Shown one piece after another: positions 13,021 through 21,378 of a stretch of 64,000 nucleotides of DNA. The stretch lies in the NCBI RefSeq assembly GCF_001717465.1, contig NZ_CP017074.1, positions 615,162 to 679,161 of the forward strand, read 5' to 3'. Under the pieces are notes generated by a model. It was given only the letters and a program-made list of their open reading frames with translations, did not search any database and had not been told where the DNA came from. Each line of letters starts with the position of its first letter. The first letter of the stretch is position 1. Origin of the DNA: Luteimonas sp. JM171. GTDB lineage: Bacteria > Pseudomonadota > Gammaproteobacteria > Xanthomonadales > Xanthomonadaceae. The translations under genes were made by a program, and so were the position numbers.

Positions 13021-13491
13021 TCAGTCCTCGACCTGGTCCTGCAGCCAGTTCTCCAGGCCGATGCGCTCGATGAGGTCGAGCTGGGTCTCCAGCCAGTCCA
13101 CGTGCTCCTCCTCGTCATCGAGGATGTCCACGAACAGCGCGCGGCTCACGTAGTCGTCCACCTGCTCGCAGTGGGCGATCGCCTCGCGCAGCAGCGGGAT
13201 GCCTTCCAGCTCCAGCGCCAGGTCGCACTCGAGGATCTCGCGCGGGCCTTCGCCGATCTTCAGCTTGCCCAGCGCCTGGAAGTTGGGCAGCCCCTCGAGG
13301 AAGAGGATGCGCTCGGCGAGCTTGTCGGCGTGCTTCATCTCGTCGATCGATTCCTCGTACTCATGCTTCGCCCAGCGCCCCAGCCCCCAGTTCTTGAGCA
13401 TCTTGGCGTGCAGGAAATACTGGTTGATCGCGGTCAGCTCGTTGTAGAGCGCCTTGTTGAGGAACTCGATGACCTTCTTGTCGCCTTGCAT
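13021..13491 (-). CDS. bfr: Bacterioferritin
   Basis: 156-aa four-helix ferritin subunit; 24 copies form a haem-containing iron-storage shell. Ferroxidase-site residues are in place: Glu in NELTAINQY, Glu and His in DEMKHADK, and [10 protein letters not shown] near the C-terminus. The haem-ligand methionine is in DEMKHAD (around residue 52). It is convergent with the kinase gene, 6 bases away. bfd lies upstream on the same strand, the usual partner gene. Confidence 0.96.
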   Translation of the reverse strand: MQGDKKVIEFLNKALYNELTAINQYFLHAKMLKNWGLGRWAKHEYEESIDEMKHADKLAERILFLEGLPNFQALGKLKIGEGPREILECDLALELEGIPLLREAIAHCEQVDDYVSRALFVDILDDEEEHVDWLETQLDLIERIGLENWLQDQVED

Positions 13492-13593
13492 GGGGGGCCT
13501 CCTTCAATGCACCGCCCACACTCTACCGCTCCCGCGGCAAGGACGGCGGAACGCGAATCATCATCATCCGCAAGGGCGCGCGGTTGGCGCGGG

Positions 13594-13785
13594 TCAGGCG
13601 GCCTCGTTCACCACCGACAGCGGGGCCACCGCTTCCGACAGGATGCCGGTGGCCGTCTCGATGCAGCTCCCGCAGCTGGAGCCGCAGCCGGTGCGCATCA
13701 TCAGTTCGGACATGCCAGCGCAGCCGGAGTCGGCCGCGTCGCGGATTTCAGAGTCGGTGATCCCGTGGCAGAGGCAGACGTACAA
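13594..13785 (-). CDS. bfd: Bacterioferritin-associated ferredoxin
   Basis: 63-aa [2Fe-2S] protein that reduces bacterioferritin to release stored iron. The four ligand cysteines are present: CLC at the N-terminus and CGSSCGSC near residue 40. A TTG start at 13785 is chosen because it gives the family N-terminus MYVCLCHGITD; the in-frame ATG at 13815 adds ten atypical residues and falls on the putative -10 box. It lies between bfr and rppH on the minus strand, with a Fur-box-like site just upstream. Confidence 0.88.
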   Translation of the reverse strand: MYVCLCHGITDSEIRDAADSGCAGMSELMMRTGCGSSCGSCIETATGILSEAVAPLSVVNEAA

Positions 13786-13813
13786 GGCGCAGAACCGGTG
13801 CGGACCGGGGTGC

Positions 13814-13843
13814 ATTCTGGCCCCAATCGAGAATGATTGTCAA
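13814..13843 (-). promoter_or_regulatory. Putative bfd promoter
   Basis: On the minus strand a -35 TTGACA (13838–13843) and -10 CAGAAT (13814–13819) are 18 bases apart. Initiation would fall near 13807, which agrees with the TTG start at 13785. Confidence 0.5.
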
Positions 13844-13847
13844 TTCA
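13829..13847 (-). promoter_or_regulatory. Fur-box-like site upstream of bfd
   Basis: The plus strand reads GAGAATGATTGTCAATTCA, close to the Fur consensus GATAATGATAATCATTATC, and it overlaps the putative -35 region. Fur-iron repression of bfd is known in enterobacteria; here it is inferred from the sequence. Confidence 0.6.
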
Positions 13848-13857
13848 CGACTGATTC

Positions 13858-14466
13858 TCAGGCCGGATCGACCTCGCGACCGCGCCCGGGCGCCTGCCCG
13901 CCACCGCCGCTGCGCTCTCGCCGCGCCCGGTGCCGGCGCGACCCGCGGCGCGGCGGGTCGAACTTGCGGAACGGGATCGCCTGCGGCCCCGCCACCTGCC
14001 GTGCGAACGGCGCCAGGTGCCGCAGCGCGCTGGCATACACCCCGCGCTTGAAGGTCACCACGTTGTCCATCGGGTACCAGAAATCCACCCAGCGCCAATG
14101 GTCGAACTCGGGCTTGGGGGTCAGGTCCAGCTTGAGGTCCGACTCCTGGCCGTTGAACTGCAGCAGGAACCACACCTGCTTCTGGCCGATGCACACCAGC
14201 CGGTCGTTGCGGCGGATCGCCCGCGGCGGCAGCCGGTAGCGCAGCCAGCCGGGCGTCGCGCCCAGCACCGACACATGCTCGGGCAGCAGCCCGGTCTCCT
14301 CGTGCAGCTCGCGGTACATCGCCTCCAGCGGCGTCTCGTCGGTGTTCATCCCGCCCTGCGGGAACTGCCAACCGTCGCGGCGCACGCGTCGGGCCCAGAA
14401 CACCCGGCCATCGTCGTGCATCAGCACGATCCCGACGTTGGGCCGGTATCCGTCCGGATCGATCAC
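13858..14466 (-). CDS. rppH: RNA pyrophosphohydrolase
   Basis: 202-aa Nudix enzyme that removes pyrophosphate from the 5' triphosphate end of mRNA and so starts 5'-end-dependent decay. The Nudix box is [20 protein letters not shown]. The N-terminus [14 protein letters not shown] and the WQFPQGG segment are RppH-specific. The start is set at GTG 14466 because the family begins [10 protein letters not shown], with GGAG about 9 bases upstream; an ATG at 14541 adds 25 unrelated residues. The basic, Arg-rich tail (about 40 aa) is longer than usual. Confidence 0.94.
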   Translation of the reverse strand: MIDPDGYRPNVGIVLMHDDGRVFWARRVRRDGWQFPQGGMNTDETPLEAMYRELHEETGLLPEHVSVLGATPGWLRYRLPPRAIRRNDRLVCIGQKQVWFLLQFNGQESDLKLDLTPKPEFDHWRWVDFWYPMDNVVTFKRGVYASALRHLAPFARQVAGPQAIPFRKFDPPRRGSRRHRARRERSGGGGQAPGRGREVDPA

Positions 14467-14600
14467 GGCACGGACTCCGAAAAATTGACTGGTTTGACTG
14501 TGCCACGCCCCGCCCGGGGCGACAAGCAAGACCGGCCGCATTGACGCCGGGGGCCCGCGCGTGGAAAATTGCGGGTTCGCCGCGACAGCGGGCGAGCCGT

Positions 14601-14677
14601 GGCTATGTAGCTCAGCCGGTTAGAGCACAGCACTCATAATGCTGGGGTCGGTGGTTCGAGTCCACCCATAGCCACCA
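14601..14677 (+). tRNA. tRNA-Met (CAT), elongator
   Basis: Complete cloverleaf: 7-bp acceptor stem GGCTATG/CATAGCC, D-stem GCTC/GAGC, anticodon stem CAGCA/TGCTG with loop CTCATAA (anticodon CAT), T-loop GTTCGAG, and an encoded CCA end. It closely resembles E. coli elongator tRNA-Met. The accessory region begins right after it. Confidence 0.97.
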
Positions 14678-14693
14678 TCTTCAAGAACGGCTT

Positions 14694-14719
14694 AACCCCG
14701 CGGATTTGCGGGGTTTTTT
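14694..14719 (+). terminator. Rho-independent terminator of tRNA-Met
   Basis: An 8-bp stem (AACCCCGC/GCGGGGTT) with a 6-base loop is followed by a run of T, 17 bases after the tRNA. From here to 14876 I see no gene. Confidence 0.9.
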
Positions 14720-14876
14720 GTGCCTCCGCCCCGCCCCCCCCGATCCCCTGCGCCCACGGGGACCGATGTTTCGGACCCTCTGTGACACATTCTGTGACAG
14801 TCTCATGTGTCACAGATGCGGCGAGGATCGCGAAAACGACCCCAGCACGCCGAAGGGGCGGCAGATCATTGCGCTA

Positions 14877-17800
14877 TCACACCTGCTCCCCAGCCCACAG
14901 ATCCGCGAGCAGTTCAGCCTGTTCAATTACCTTCTCCGTGGCCTGCGGCTGCCGATCCGGAGGATAGCGGTAGCGAGCCAGCAGGATCTTGACCATCGCC
15001 ACCATCCGGGCCCGGGAATCCTTGCGGTTCTGCCAGTCGATGGTGGCCGACTTGCGCAGCTTGTCGGTCAGCTCCTGGGCCAGTGCGCGGAGCGTCGGGT
15101 GCCCGAGATCACGCACCGCGGACTCGTTCTCCGCCAGCGCCTGGTAGAAGGCGAATTCTTCCTCGCTCATGCCGTCCGGCGGCCGCGCCTCGTTGATCTC
15201 CTTCGCCAGCCGGATCAGCTCCTCGATCACCTCCACCGTGGTCAGGCCGCGGTTGCGGTAGCGGTTCACCGCTTCTTCCAGGCGTTCGGCGAACTCCTTC
15301 CCTTGCAGCGCGTTCTTCTGCCCGCGCGAGCGGATCTGGTCGGCCAGCAGGCGCTCGAGCAGTTCGGCCGCCAGGTTCTTGGTCGGCATTTCGCGGATCT
15401 GGGCGAGGAACTCCTCGTCCAGCAGGCTGATGTCGGGCTTGTCCAAGCCCAGGGTGGTGTAGATGTCGTTCACGCCCTCCACCAGCACGCCCTTGGCTAC
15501 CAGTTGGCGCAACGCGGCTTCTTTCTCGAGCTTCGACATCCGCGAACCCGAGCGGGTGAGCTTGATCAGGGTGACCCGCACTGCCTGGAAAAAGGCGATC
15601 TCCTCGCGCAGCGGCATGCCTTCCGGCCGGGTGCCGGCAAGCGCCTGCGCCTTGGTGAGTTTGGCCACCTGGTCCATGTAGGCGCGCACGCCGCGGTTGC
15701 GGCCCTTGTCGTCGGTCTCCGGGTCCAGCGCCAGCACGTGGTCCACCGCCGGGCCCAGCAGCGCCAGCGCGTGCTTCGGCTCTTCGAAGCCCGAGTAGTC
15801 GAAGCCGGCGAAGAACTTCCTGCGGATCACGTCCAGCGTATCCAGCAGGATCCCCAGCGCCGCGCCCGAGGTGTCCACCGGCTCGCGCTCGCTCCCAGAG
15901 TCGCGCGTGTACTGGCGGATCGCCTTCTTCAGCTCCTCGCCGATCCCGATGTAATCCACCACCAGCCCACCCGGCTTGTCGCGCCAGATGCGGTTGGTGC
16001 GGGCGATCGCCTGCATCAGGCCGTGGCCCTGCATGGGCTTGTCCACGTACAGGGTATGCACCGGCGGCGCGTCGAATCCCGTCAGCCACATGTCGCGGAC
16101 GATCACCAGCTCCAGCGGATCGTCCGGGTCCTTGAAGCGCTTCTCCAACAGCTTGCGGTCGGCCTTGTCGGTGCGGTGCGGCTGGAAATGGACAGGGTCT
16201 GCGGAACTGCCGGTCATCACCACCTTCAGCGCACCCGCGTTGATGTCATCCGAACGCCAGTCCGGCCGCAGCTTCACCAGCGCGTCGTACAGGCGCACCG
16301 CGGCCTCGCGCGAGACCGCCACGATCATGCCCTTGCCTGCGCACTGCTCCTTGCGCGCTTCCCAGTGCGCCACCAGGTCGGCGGCCAGCGTCTCCAGCCG
16401 CCCGTCGGCCATCGCCAGCGCCTCCAGCCGGGTATGGCGGCTGGCAGTGCGGCCCTGTTCGGCCTCGTCCTCGTCTTCCGTTGCCAGCAGGAACTCGTCC
16501 ATCAGCGCCTGCTTCTCGGCCTCGTTGAAGCGCAGCTCGATGATCCGCGACTCGTAGTGCACCGGCACCACCGCCCCGTCTTCCTGGGCGGCGATCATGT
16601 CGTACACGTCCACGTAACTGCCGAACACCGCCTCGGTGTCGCGGTCATCCAGGCTCACCGGGGTGCCGGTCATGCCCAGGTAGATCGCGTTCGGCAGCGC
16701 ATCGCGCATGTACTTGGCCAGGCCGTACTTCGTCTTGCCGGTCTTCGTGTCCAGCTCGGCGCGGAAGCCGTACTGGGTGCGGTGCGCCTCGTCGGCGATC
16801 ACCACCACGTTGTCGCGCTCGCACAGCACCGGCACCGTGGCCTGCCCCGGCTCCGGGGCGAACTTGTTGATGGTGGTGAAGAACACCCCGCCGGCCTGCA
16901 CCTCGCCGAGTAGCCGGCGCAGGTCCTCGCGGCTGTCCGCCTGCACCGGCGTTGCCCGCAGCGACCAGGCGCTGTCGGAGAAGGTCTCGTAGAGCTGTCC
17001 GTCCAGGTCGTTGCGGTCGGTGACCATCACCACGGTGGGATTGCGGAATTCCGGCCGGTCGCGCAGCGCCATCACGTAGAACAGCGCCAGCAGCGACTTG
17101 CCCGAGCCCTGGGTGAACCAGATCACCCCGCCCTTGCCATCCTTGCGCTTGGTGAGCGCCTCCACCGCCCGCTCCACCGCCCGCTGCACGCCGTGGTACT
17201 GGTGCCACTGGGCGATGATCTTGAAGCTGGCCCCGCCGCCCGCGCCGCCATAGGCCACGAAGCCGCGGAAGAAATCCCGCAGGGTCGCCGGCGCCAGCAG
17301 CCCGCGCACCAGCACTTCCAGCGACATCACGGCGTTGTCCCGGACCTTCCTGCCGTCCAGCAGCCGCCATCGCGAGTAGCGACCCAGGTCCGCGCTCAGC
17401 GAGCCGTAGCGCGCCACCGTGCCGTCGGAGATCACGTTCAGCAGGTTGAACCAGAACAGCTGCGGGATCTCCGCCTTGTAGTTCTGGATCTGGTTGAAGG
17501 CGGACTCGATATCGGCATTGAGCTGGGCCGGATTTTTCAGCTCCAGCACCACCAGCGGCAGGCCGTTGACGAACAGTACGATGTCGGGCCGGCGCGGCTT
17601 CGTGCCCTGCACAGTGAACTGGCGCACGGCCAGCAGATCATCGCCGTTGTCGAAGCCGAGCACCGGCACCCGCAGCACCTCGCGCCGGCCGTCGGCCGCG
17701 TTGCGCTCCAGCGGTACGCCGTTGCGCAGCCAGTCGTAGATCTCGCGGTTGCCGTCCACCAGCGACTGGTGGCCGTAGCCGGCGACCCTGGCCACCACTT

Positions 17801-17990
17801 CGTCCACCTGGGCGGATGGAAGATCGGGATTGAGGCGAACGATGGCGGCCCGGAGGCGTCCGGACAGCACCACGTCCGCCCAGCGCTCGCGCTCACCCTC
17901 CCCGGGCGCGACGGCATCGCCGCTCAGCACGGACCAGCCGAGCCCGGCCAGCCAGTCCAGGCAGGCGTCTTCGAGGTGGTTTTCCTTCAT
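14877..17990 (-). CDS. hsdR: Type I restriction enzyme, R subunit
   Basis: 1037-aa motor and nuclease subunit. The N-terminal PD-(D/E)XK nuclease reads RPDIVLFVNGLPLVVLELKNP (about residues 140–160). The SF2 translocase follows with Walker A in FTQGSGKSLLAL and the DEAH box in IADEAHRTQYG. Motifs such as GMTGTPVS and a C-terminal helical region for MTase binding come next. The start at 17990 has AGGGGAGGGA immediately upstream. hsdM and hsdS lie about 6 kb away, separated by a toxin–antitoxin pair, lipoproteins and McrBC, which is unusual. R-subunit identity is strong; pairing with this hsdMS is inferred. Confidence 0.95.
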   Translation of the reverse strand: MKENHLEDACLDWLAGLGWSVLSGDAVAPGEGERERWADVVLSGRLRAAIVRLNPDLPSAQVDEVVARVAGYGHQSLVDGNREIYDWLRNGVPLERNAADGRREVLRVPVLGFDNGDDLLAVRQFTVQGTKPRRPDIVLFVNGLPLVVLELKNPAQLNADIESAFNQIQNYKAEIPQLFWFNLLNVISDGTVARYGSLSADLGRYSRWRLLDGRKVRDNAVMSLEVLVRGLLAPATLRDFFRGFVAYGGAGGGASFKIIAQWHQYHGVQRAVERAVEALTKRKDGKGGVIWFTQGSGKSLLALFYVMALRDRPEFRNPTVVMVTDRNDLDGQLYETFSDSAWSLRATPVQADSREDLRRLLGEVQAGGVFFTTINKFAPEPGQATVPVLCERDNVVVIADEAHRTQYGFRAELDTKTGKTKYGLAKYMRDALPNAIYLGMTGTPVSLDDRDTEAVFGSYVDVYDMIAAQEDGAVVPVHYESRIIELRFNEAEKQALMDEFLLATEDEDEAEQGRTASRHTRLEALAMADGRLETLAADLVAHWEARKEQCAGKGMIVAVSREAAVRLYDALVKLRPDWRSDDINAGALKVVMTGSSADPVHFQPHRTDKADRKLLEKRFKDPDDPLELVIVRDMWLTGFDAPPVHTLYVDKPMQGHGLMQAIARTNRIWRDKPGGLVVDYIGIGEELKKAIRQYTRDSGSEREPVDTSGAALGILLDTLDVIRRKFFAGFDYSGFEEPKHALALLGPAVDHVLALDPETDDKGRNRGVRAYMDQVAKLTKAQALAGTRPEGMPLREEIAFFQAVRVTLIKLTRSGSRMSKLEKEAALRQLVAKGVLVEGVNDIYTTLGLDKPDISLLDEEFLAQIREMPTKNLAAELLERLLADQIRSRGQKNALQGKEFAERLEEAVNRYRNRGLTTVEVIEELIRLAKEINEARPPDGMSEEEFAFYQALAENESAVRDLGHPTLRALAQELTDKLRKSATIDWQNRKDSRARMVAMVKILLARYRYPPDRQPQATEKVIEQAELLADLWAGEQV

Positions 17991-18165
17991 TCCCTCCCCT
18001 TCGGATCCGCATGGACGCGAGACTGTTCGCCTTGCGACCAAGCGTTACGCAACCCCTGCGGTCCGCTGCGACTTATAGCCGGTTCCGGCTATAGATAACT
18101 ATAAATCCATATTTTCACATGCGCTCAGTCGCGGCATCCCGGGCTAGTGCGGCCACCGCACCAGC

Positions 18166-18477
18166 TTAAGCATTTGGTTTGCATGTGCTCGGACTGAAGC
18201 CAATCTTCAGTCCGAGCGCGTCGGCCACTTTCAGTACAGTGGCGAAGCTCGGATTCCCGTCGCTGGATAGAGCCTTGTACAGGCCTTCGCGGCTGATCCC
18301 CGTATCGCGCGAAAGCTGACTCATGTTACGGGCGCGGGCCGCCACGCCGAGCGCGTGGGCGATGAAGGCCGGATCGTTGCCGGCTTCCTCGATGCAGGCT
18401 TCCAGGTACAGCGCGATGTCTTCGCTGGTATTGAGGTAGTCCGCCGAGTCGTAGCGGCCAAAAAATTCCTTGATCAT
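18166..18477 (-). CDS. HI1420-type addiction module antidote
   Basis: 103-aa antitoxin. The N-terminal SADYLNTSEDIALYLEACIEE is typical of HI1420-family antidotes. A Cro/CI-like helix-turn-helix (NMSQLSRDTGISREGLYKAL) follows. Its start overlaps the toxin stop by 4 bases, as expected for a coupled pair in which the antitoxin also represses the operon. Confidence 0.88.
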   Translation of the reverse strand: MIKEFFGRYDSADYLNTSEDIALYLEACIEEAGNDPAFIAHALGVAARARNMSQLSRDTGISREGLYKALSSDGNPSFATVLKVADALGLKIGFSPSTCKPNA

Positions 18478-18773
18478 GATCGACTCCAGGCGAGTGCAAC
18501 CTGCTGAGCTCTGGCGATATCCGCCGCCTGGGTAGACTTGTCGCCACCGACCAACAGGATTACGAGCCTCGCGCCGCGCTGGATGAAATACACCCGGTAG
18601 CCGGGTCCGTGATCGATTCGCATCTCCCTGATGCCCCCACCCACTGGCTTCACATCACCCGGGTTGCCATGAGCCAGCCGGTCAATCCGCGCCGCGATCC
18701 GCGCCCTTGCACGCACATCCCGCAGACCTGCCATCCAGCGGTCGAAGGTCGCGCTCCTTGCGATCTCGATCAT
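18474..18773 (-). CDS. RelE/ParE-like toxin, HI1419 family
   Basis: 99-aa toxin of the HI1419 (HigB-like) group. Features include a basic N-terminal helix (FDRWMAGLRDVRARARIAAR), the central GDVKPVGGGIREMRIDHGPGYRVYF core, and the C-terminal LLVGGDKSTQAADI motif. By family these ribonuclease-fold proteins act on translation. The gene order toxin then antitoxin is that of HI1419/HI1420. Confidence 0.87.
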   Translation of the reverse strand: MIEIARSATFDRWMAGLRDVRARARIAARIDRLAHGNPGDVKPVGGGIREMRIDHGPGYRVYFIQRGARLVILLVGGDKSTQAADIARAQQVALAWSRS

Positions 18774-18775
18774 CT

Positions 18776-18815
18776 GTCAACTGTGGATCACAAAAGCGGG
18801 CGCGTCAACTGTGGA
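18776..18815 (-). promoter_or_regulatory. Direct repeats upstream of the toxin–antitoxin operon
   Basis: A perfect 12-base repeat, GTCAACTGTGGA, occurs at 18776–18787 and 18804–18815, directly upstream of the toxin start. It may be the antitoxin operator. Confidence 0.45.
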
Positions 18816-18849
18816 CTACGCATCCGGAAACACCCAGTTCAGGACACGC

Positions 18850-19314
18850 TTACTGGCTTGGAGCAGACCGCGGATCGGCAATGATCCGGGCCGGGCTTCC
18901 ATAGAGCACCAGCACCCGCATGCCCGGGGCGAACGCAGGCTCGGCGCCCTGGACCACGGTCATCAGGTTGCCGTTGACGGTCTCGACCACATACTCCATG
19001 CCCATCTGAGATGACACGTTGCGCTCGGCGGCGGCGCCGGCGATTGCACCCACCACCAGCCCGCCGATCGCGCCAACGGCGTTGGCGGCATCGCTGCCAC
19101 CAACCTGCGAGCCCGCCACCCCGCCTACCGCCCCGCCGGCTGCCGCCCCGCCGCCGCGCGAGCCATCGATGTGGACCTGCCTGGCGCTGACCACCACGCC
19201 GCCCACGGAACGGTTGACCTGGCCGACGCTGCCGATCGAATAGCTGTCCGGGCGCACGTTGGGCGTGCATCCAACGATGCCCAGGGCCAGCAGGAGAAGC
19301 ACGAGCATCCTCAT
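18850..19314 (-). CDS. Glycine-zipper outer-membrane lipoprotein (SlyB-like)
   Basis: 154-aa lipoprotein precursor. The signal peptide ends in a lipobox (LALGIVGC; Cys about residue 16). The middle has a Gly/Ala zipper (GGGAAAGGAVGGVAGSQVGG and GAIGGLVVGAIAGAAA). The C-terminus reads YVVETVNGNLMTVVQG, a pattern of the 17-kDa antigen/SlyB group. Its ATG overlaps the stop of the preceding lipoprotein pseudogene by 3 bases, so they form one operon. Confidence 0.8.
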   Translation of the reverse strand: MRMLVLLLLALGIVGCTPNVRPDSYSIGSVGQVNRSVGGVVVSARQVHIDGSRGGGAAAGGAVGGVAGSQVGGSDAANAVGAIGGLVVGAIAGAAAERNVSSQMGMEYVVETVNGNLMTVVQGAEPAFAPGMRVLVLYGSPARIIADPRSAPSQ

Positions 19315-19882
19315 GGCGTGGCCGCCTCACGGCTGCTCGGGAACATCGGGCGCGAAGCGTCCACCGTTTCGAGCGACTGCAGGAACTGGGCGATGTTGTT
19401 CTGCACCGAGCGGTTGATGGATTCCCGCGCACGGATCACGCCGGCAAAGGCGTAGCCCATGGGCACTTCGCCCGCCGCCTGAACGTCCTGCGTGAAGATG
19501 ATCGACCCGTCCTCGCGGTCGATGATCTCGTAGCGGGCCGTGGTGCGCGTGGTCATGGACGCTCCGAAGGCAGGCACGTCCAGCTCCAGAATTTTCACCG
19601 ACAGGCTCACCTGCGGCTGGAGCTGTCGCTGAAGATCGCCATCCGGTTCAGCGCCTCGGTCAACGCCGACTGCCACATCTGCGGCACTTCGTGCTGGGCC
19701 GCTGCGGGAATCTTTCCCTTCGCCTCGTCGGGCCGTGCGAACGTGACCGTCAGCGAGCGCATATCGGCATCCACCTTCTGCTGCGCGACCCCGACCCCGG
19801 GCACCGAAAAATTCAGCGGCGGATTGGACGCACAGCCAGCCAGCAACAGAGCCGCAAATGCGGCTGCAATCAGCTTCCTCAT
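19311..19882 (-). pseudogene. Lipoprotein gene broken by a frameshift
   Basis: The first part (19607–19882) starts MRKLIAAAFAALLLAGCASN with a clear lipobox and a good ribosome site (GGGGGAAATC-ATG). It runs to LNRMAIFSD and then stops. The second part continues in another frame from about QPQVSLSVKILELDV to REAATP (stop 19311). Joined they would make one protein of roughly 190 aa. The break lies near 19607–19630 and implies a gain or loss of one or two bases. It may be a real pseudogene or a sequencing error. Confidence 0.7.
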
Positions 19883-20112
19883 GATTTCCCCCTGTAGAGA
19901 TCAGTAAAGAGCAGCGCGACATCGCGCGCCGATCACTTTCCGACGAAGGGGTCTCACAGGCTGAGAACAGTTTTCACGCAAACGGCAGCCGGGCTGCTTA
20001 AACTCGACGCGAAGCTGCTATGGTTCACGTCAATATGACCGACGCCTCTGCACTTCCATGCACGCGTCGGTTTTCATTTCCAGATCCGGAGATTCTGCGC
20101 GAGTTTCCCCAC

Positions 20113-21378
20113 TCAATTCACCGGCGCAATGAGCCACTCCAGCTCCCATGCTCCGCTTTCCAAGTCCAGCGGCAACACATCCAGGCTCAGCTGGTCATCC
20201 AAGTGGAACCGGGGCAGCGCCGAGTCGAACCTGGGCGTACGGGGATGCACCAGCGCCATTCGCCCCTCACCGGTCAGGTAGCGATGCCCATAGGCGAACA
20301 GCTGGTAGAAGTCGCCCTGTGACAGTCCGTAGTTGTTCGCAGGATCCGCGGCATCGAGCAGCTTCCACTTGGCATCCAGTACATACCTTCGCCCATCGCA
20401 CTCGATCACAAAGTCCGGGCGCAGGTTGAACATCTCCCGCTCTTTGGTCCTGCACAGCCACTGGCTTGCCACCTGGGAACGGAGCACCGCGCCGCGTGGG
20501 AGCAAGGCTCGCAGGCGCGCCTCGACATACCGCTCAAACACCCGCTCCATCGGGAACAGCAGGCTGCGCCCGCGCCACTCCCCCAGCGCTGACAACGGAT
20601 TGCGGTCACCCAGGATCAGCTCACACCACGGCCTGATGTCGCGGTAATGGGCCATCAGCCGGTCGCTGCTCCAGCGCCGCAGGTCCGCCGCAATGTCGCG
20701 ACTGCACTCGATCTCGACCAGTTGGTGCTCAAGCTCGTGCGCCAGCCGCCAGTTGCCCGGGTCGCGCGTGGCCTTCGCCACTTTCAGCAGGGCCGACGCA
20801 ATCAGCCGGTTCTCCGGCCGGTCCGGGCTGAACACCTGGTGCTCCACCTGGAACAGGTGCTGGCGGCCCGGCGGCTGGCGCAGCTGCGCACCCACCCGCA
20901 GGCGCCCGCGCAGGTAGCGCAGATCCTCCTCCACCGCGACGTAATCGAACCGCAGCCCGCGCCGCACCAGACGGTCAAGCTCCAGCAGGAACTGCTGGAT
21001 GATCCACTCGCTCACCGGCGCATCGAACGTCTGCAACGCCGTTGGGCCAACGTCCCGGACTGGAAGGCGAAGCCCGTGGCGCAGCATGTTCACCAGCACC
21101 CGGCGCGCCGTGGCAACGTCGGTTTCGCCGTCCACATGCTTGGGCAGGATCTCGATCCGGGTGCCGCAGGGCGACTCCAGGACGCCCACGTAATTGTCCA
21201 CGCGCAGCCAGCGCCGCCCGCCGACTTCGACCAGTGGCGCTCCGCCCGAACGATGCCGCTGCGCCTCGGCGCACAGCCAGTCGAATGCAGACTCCGGGAT
21301 GCTGGCCTCGTCCAGGCTGCCGGCGGCCACGGGGCCGACCGCCAGGCGCGCGTGCTCGCGGACGGTGACCAGGTTCAC
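20113..21378 (-). CDS. mcrC: McrC-like restriction system subunit
   Basis: 421-aa nuclease subunit of a McrBC-type modification-dependent system. The C-terminal PD-(D/E)XK site is visible in RPDFVIECDGRRYVLDAKWKLLD (around residues 335–360). The N-terminal region with EILPKHVDGE and the central LRYLRGRL segment match McrC. A GTG start at 21378 is chosen because it overlaps the mcrB stop by 4 bases (GTGA) and gives an N-terminus without the low-similarity extension. Confidence 0.9.
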   Translation of the reverse strand: MNLVTVREHARLAVGPVAAGSLDEASIPESAFDWLCAEAQRHRSGGAPLVEVGGRRWLRVDNYVGVLESPCGTRIEILPKHVDGETDVATARRVLVNMLRHGLRLPVRDVGPTALQTFDAPVSEWIIQQFLLELDRLVRRGLRFDYVAVEEDLRYLRGRLRVGAQLRQPPGRQHLFQVEHQVFSPDRPENRLIASALLKVAKATRDPGNWRLAHELEHQLVEIECSRDIAADLRRWSSDRLMAHYRDIRPWCELILGDRNPLSALGEWRGRSLLFPMERVFERYVEARLRALLPRGAVLRSQVASQWLCRTKEREMFNLRPDFVIECDGRRYVLDAKWKLLDAADPANNYGLSQGDFYQLFAYGHRYLTGEGRMALVHPRTPRFDSALPRFHLDDQLSLDVLPLDLESGAWELEWLIAPVN

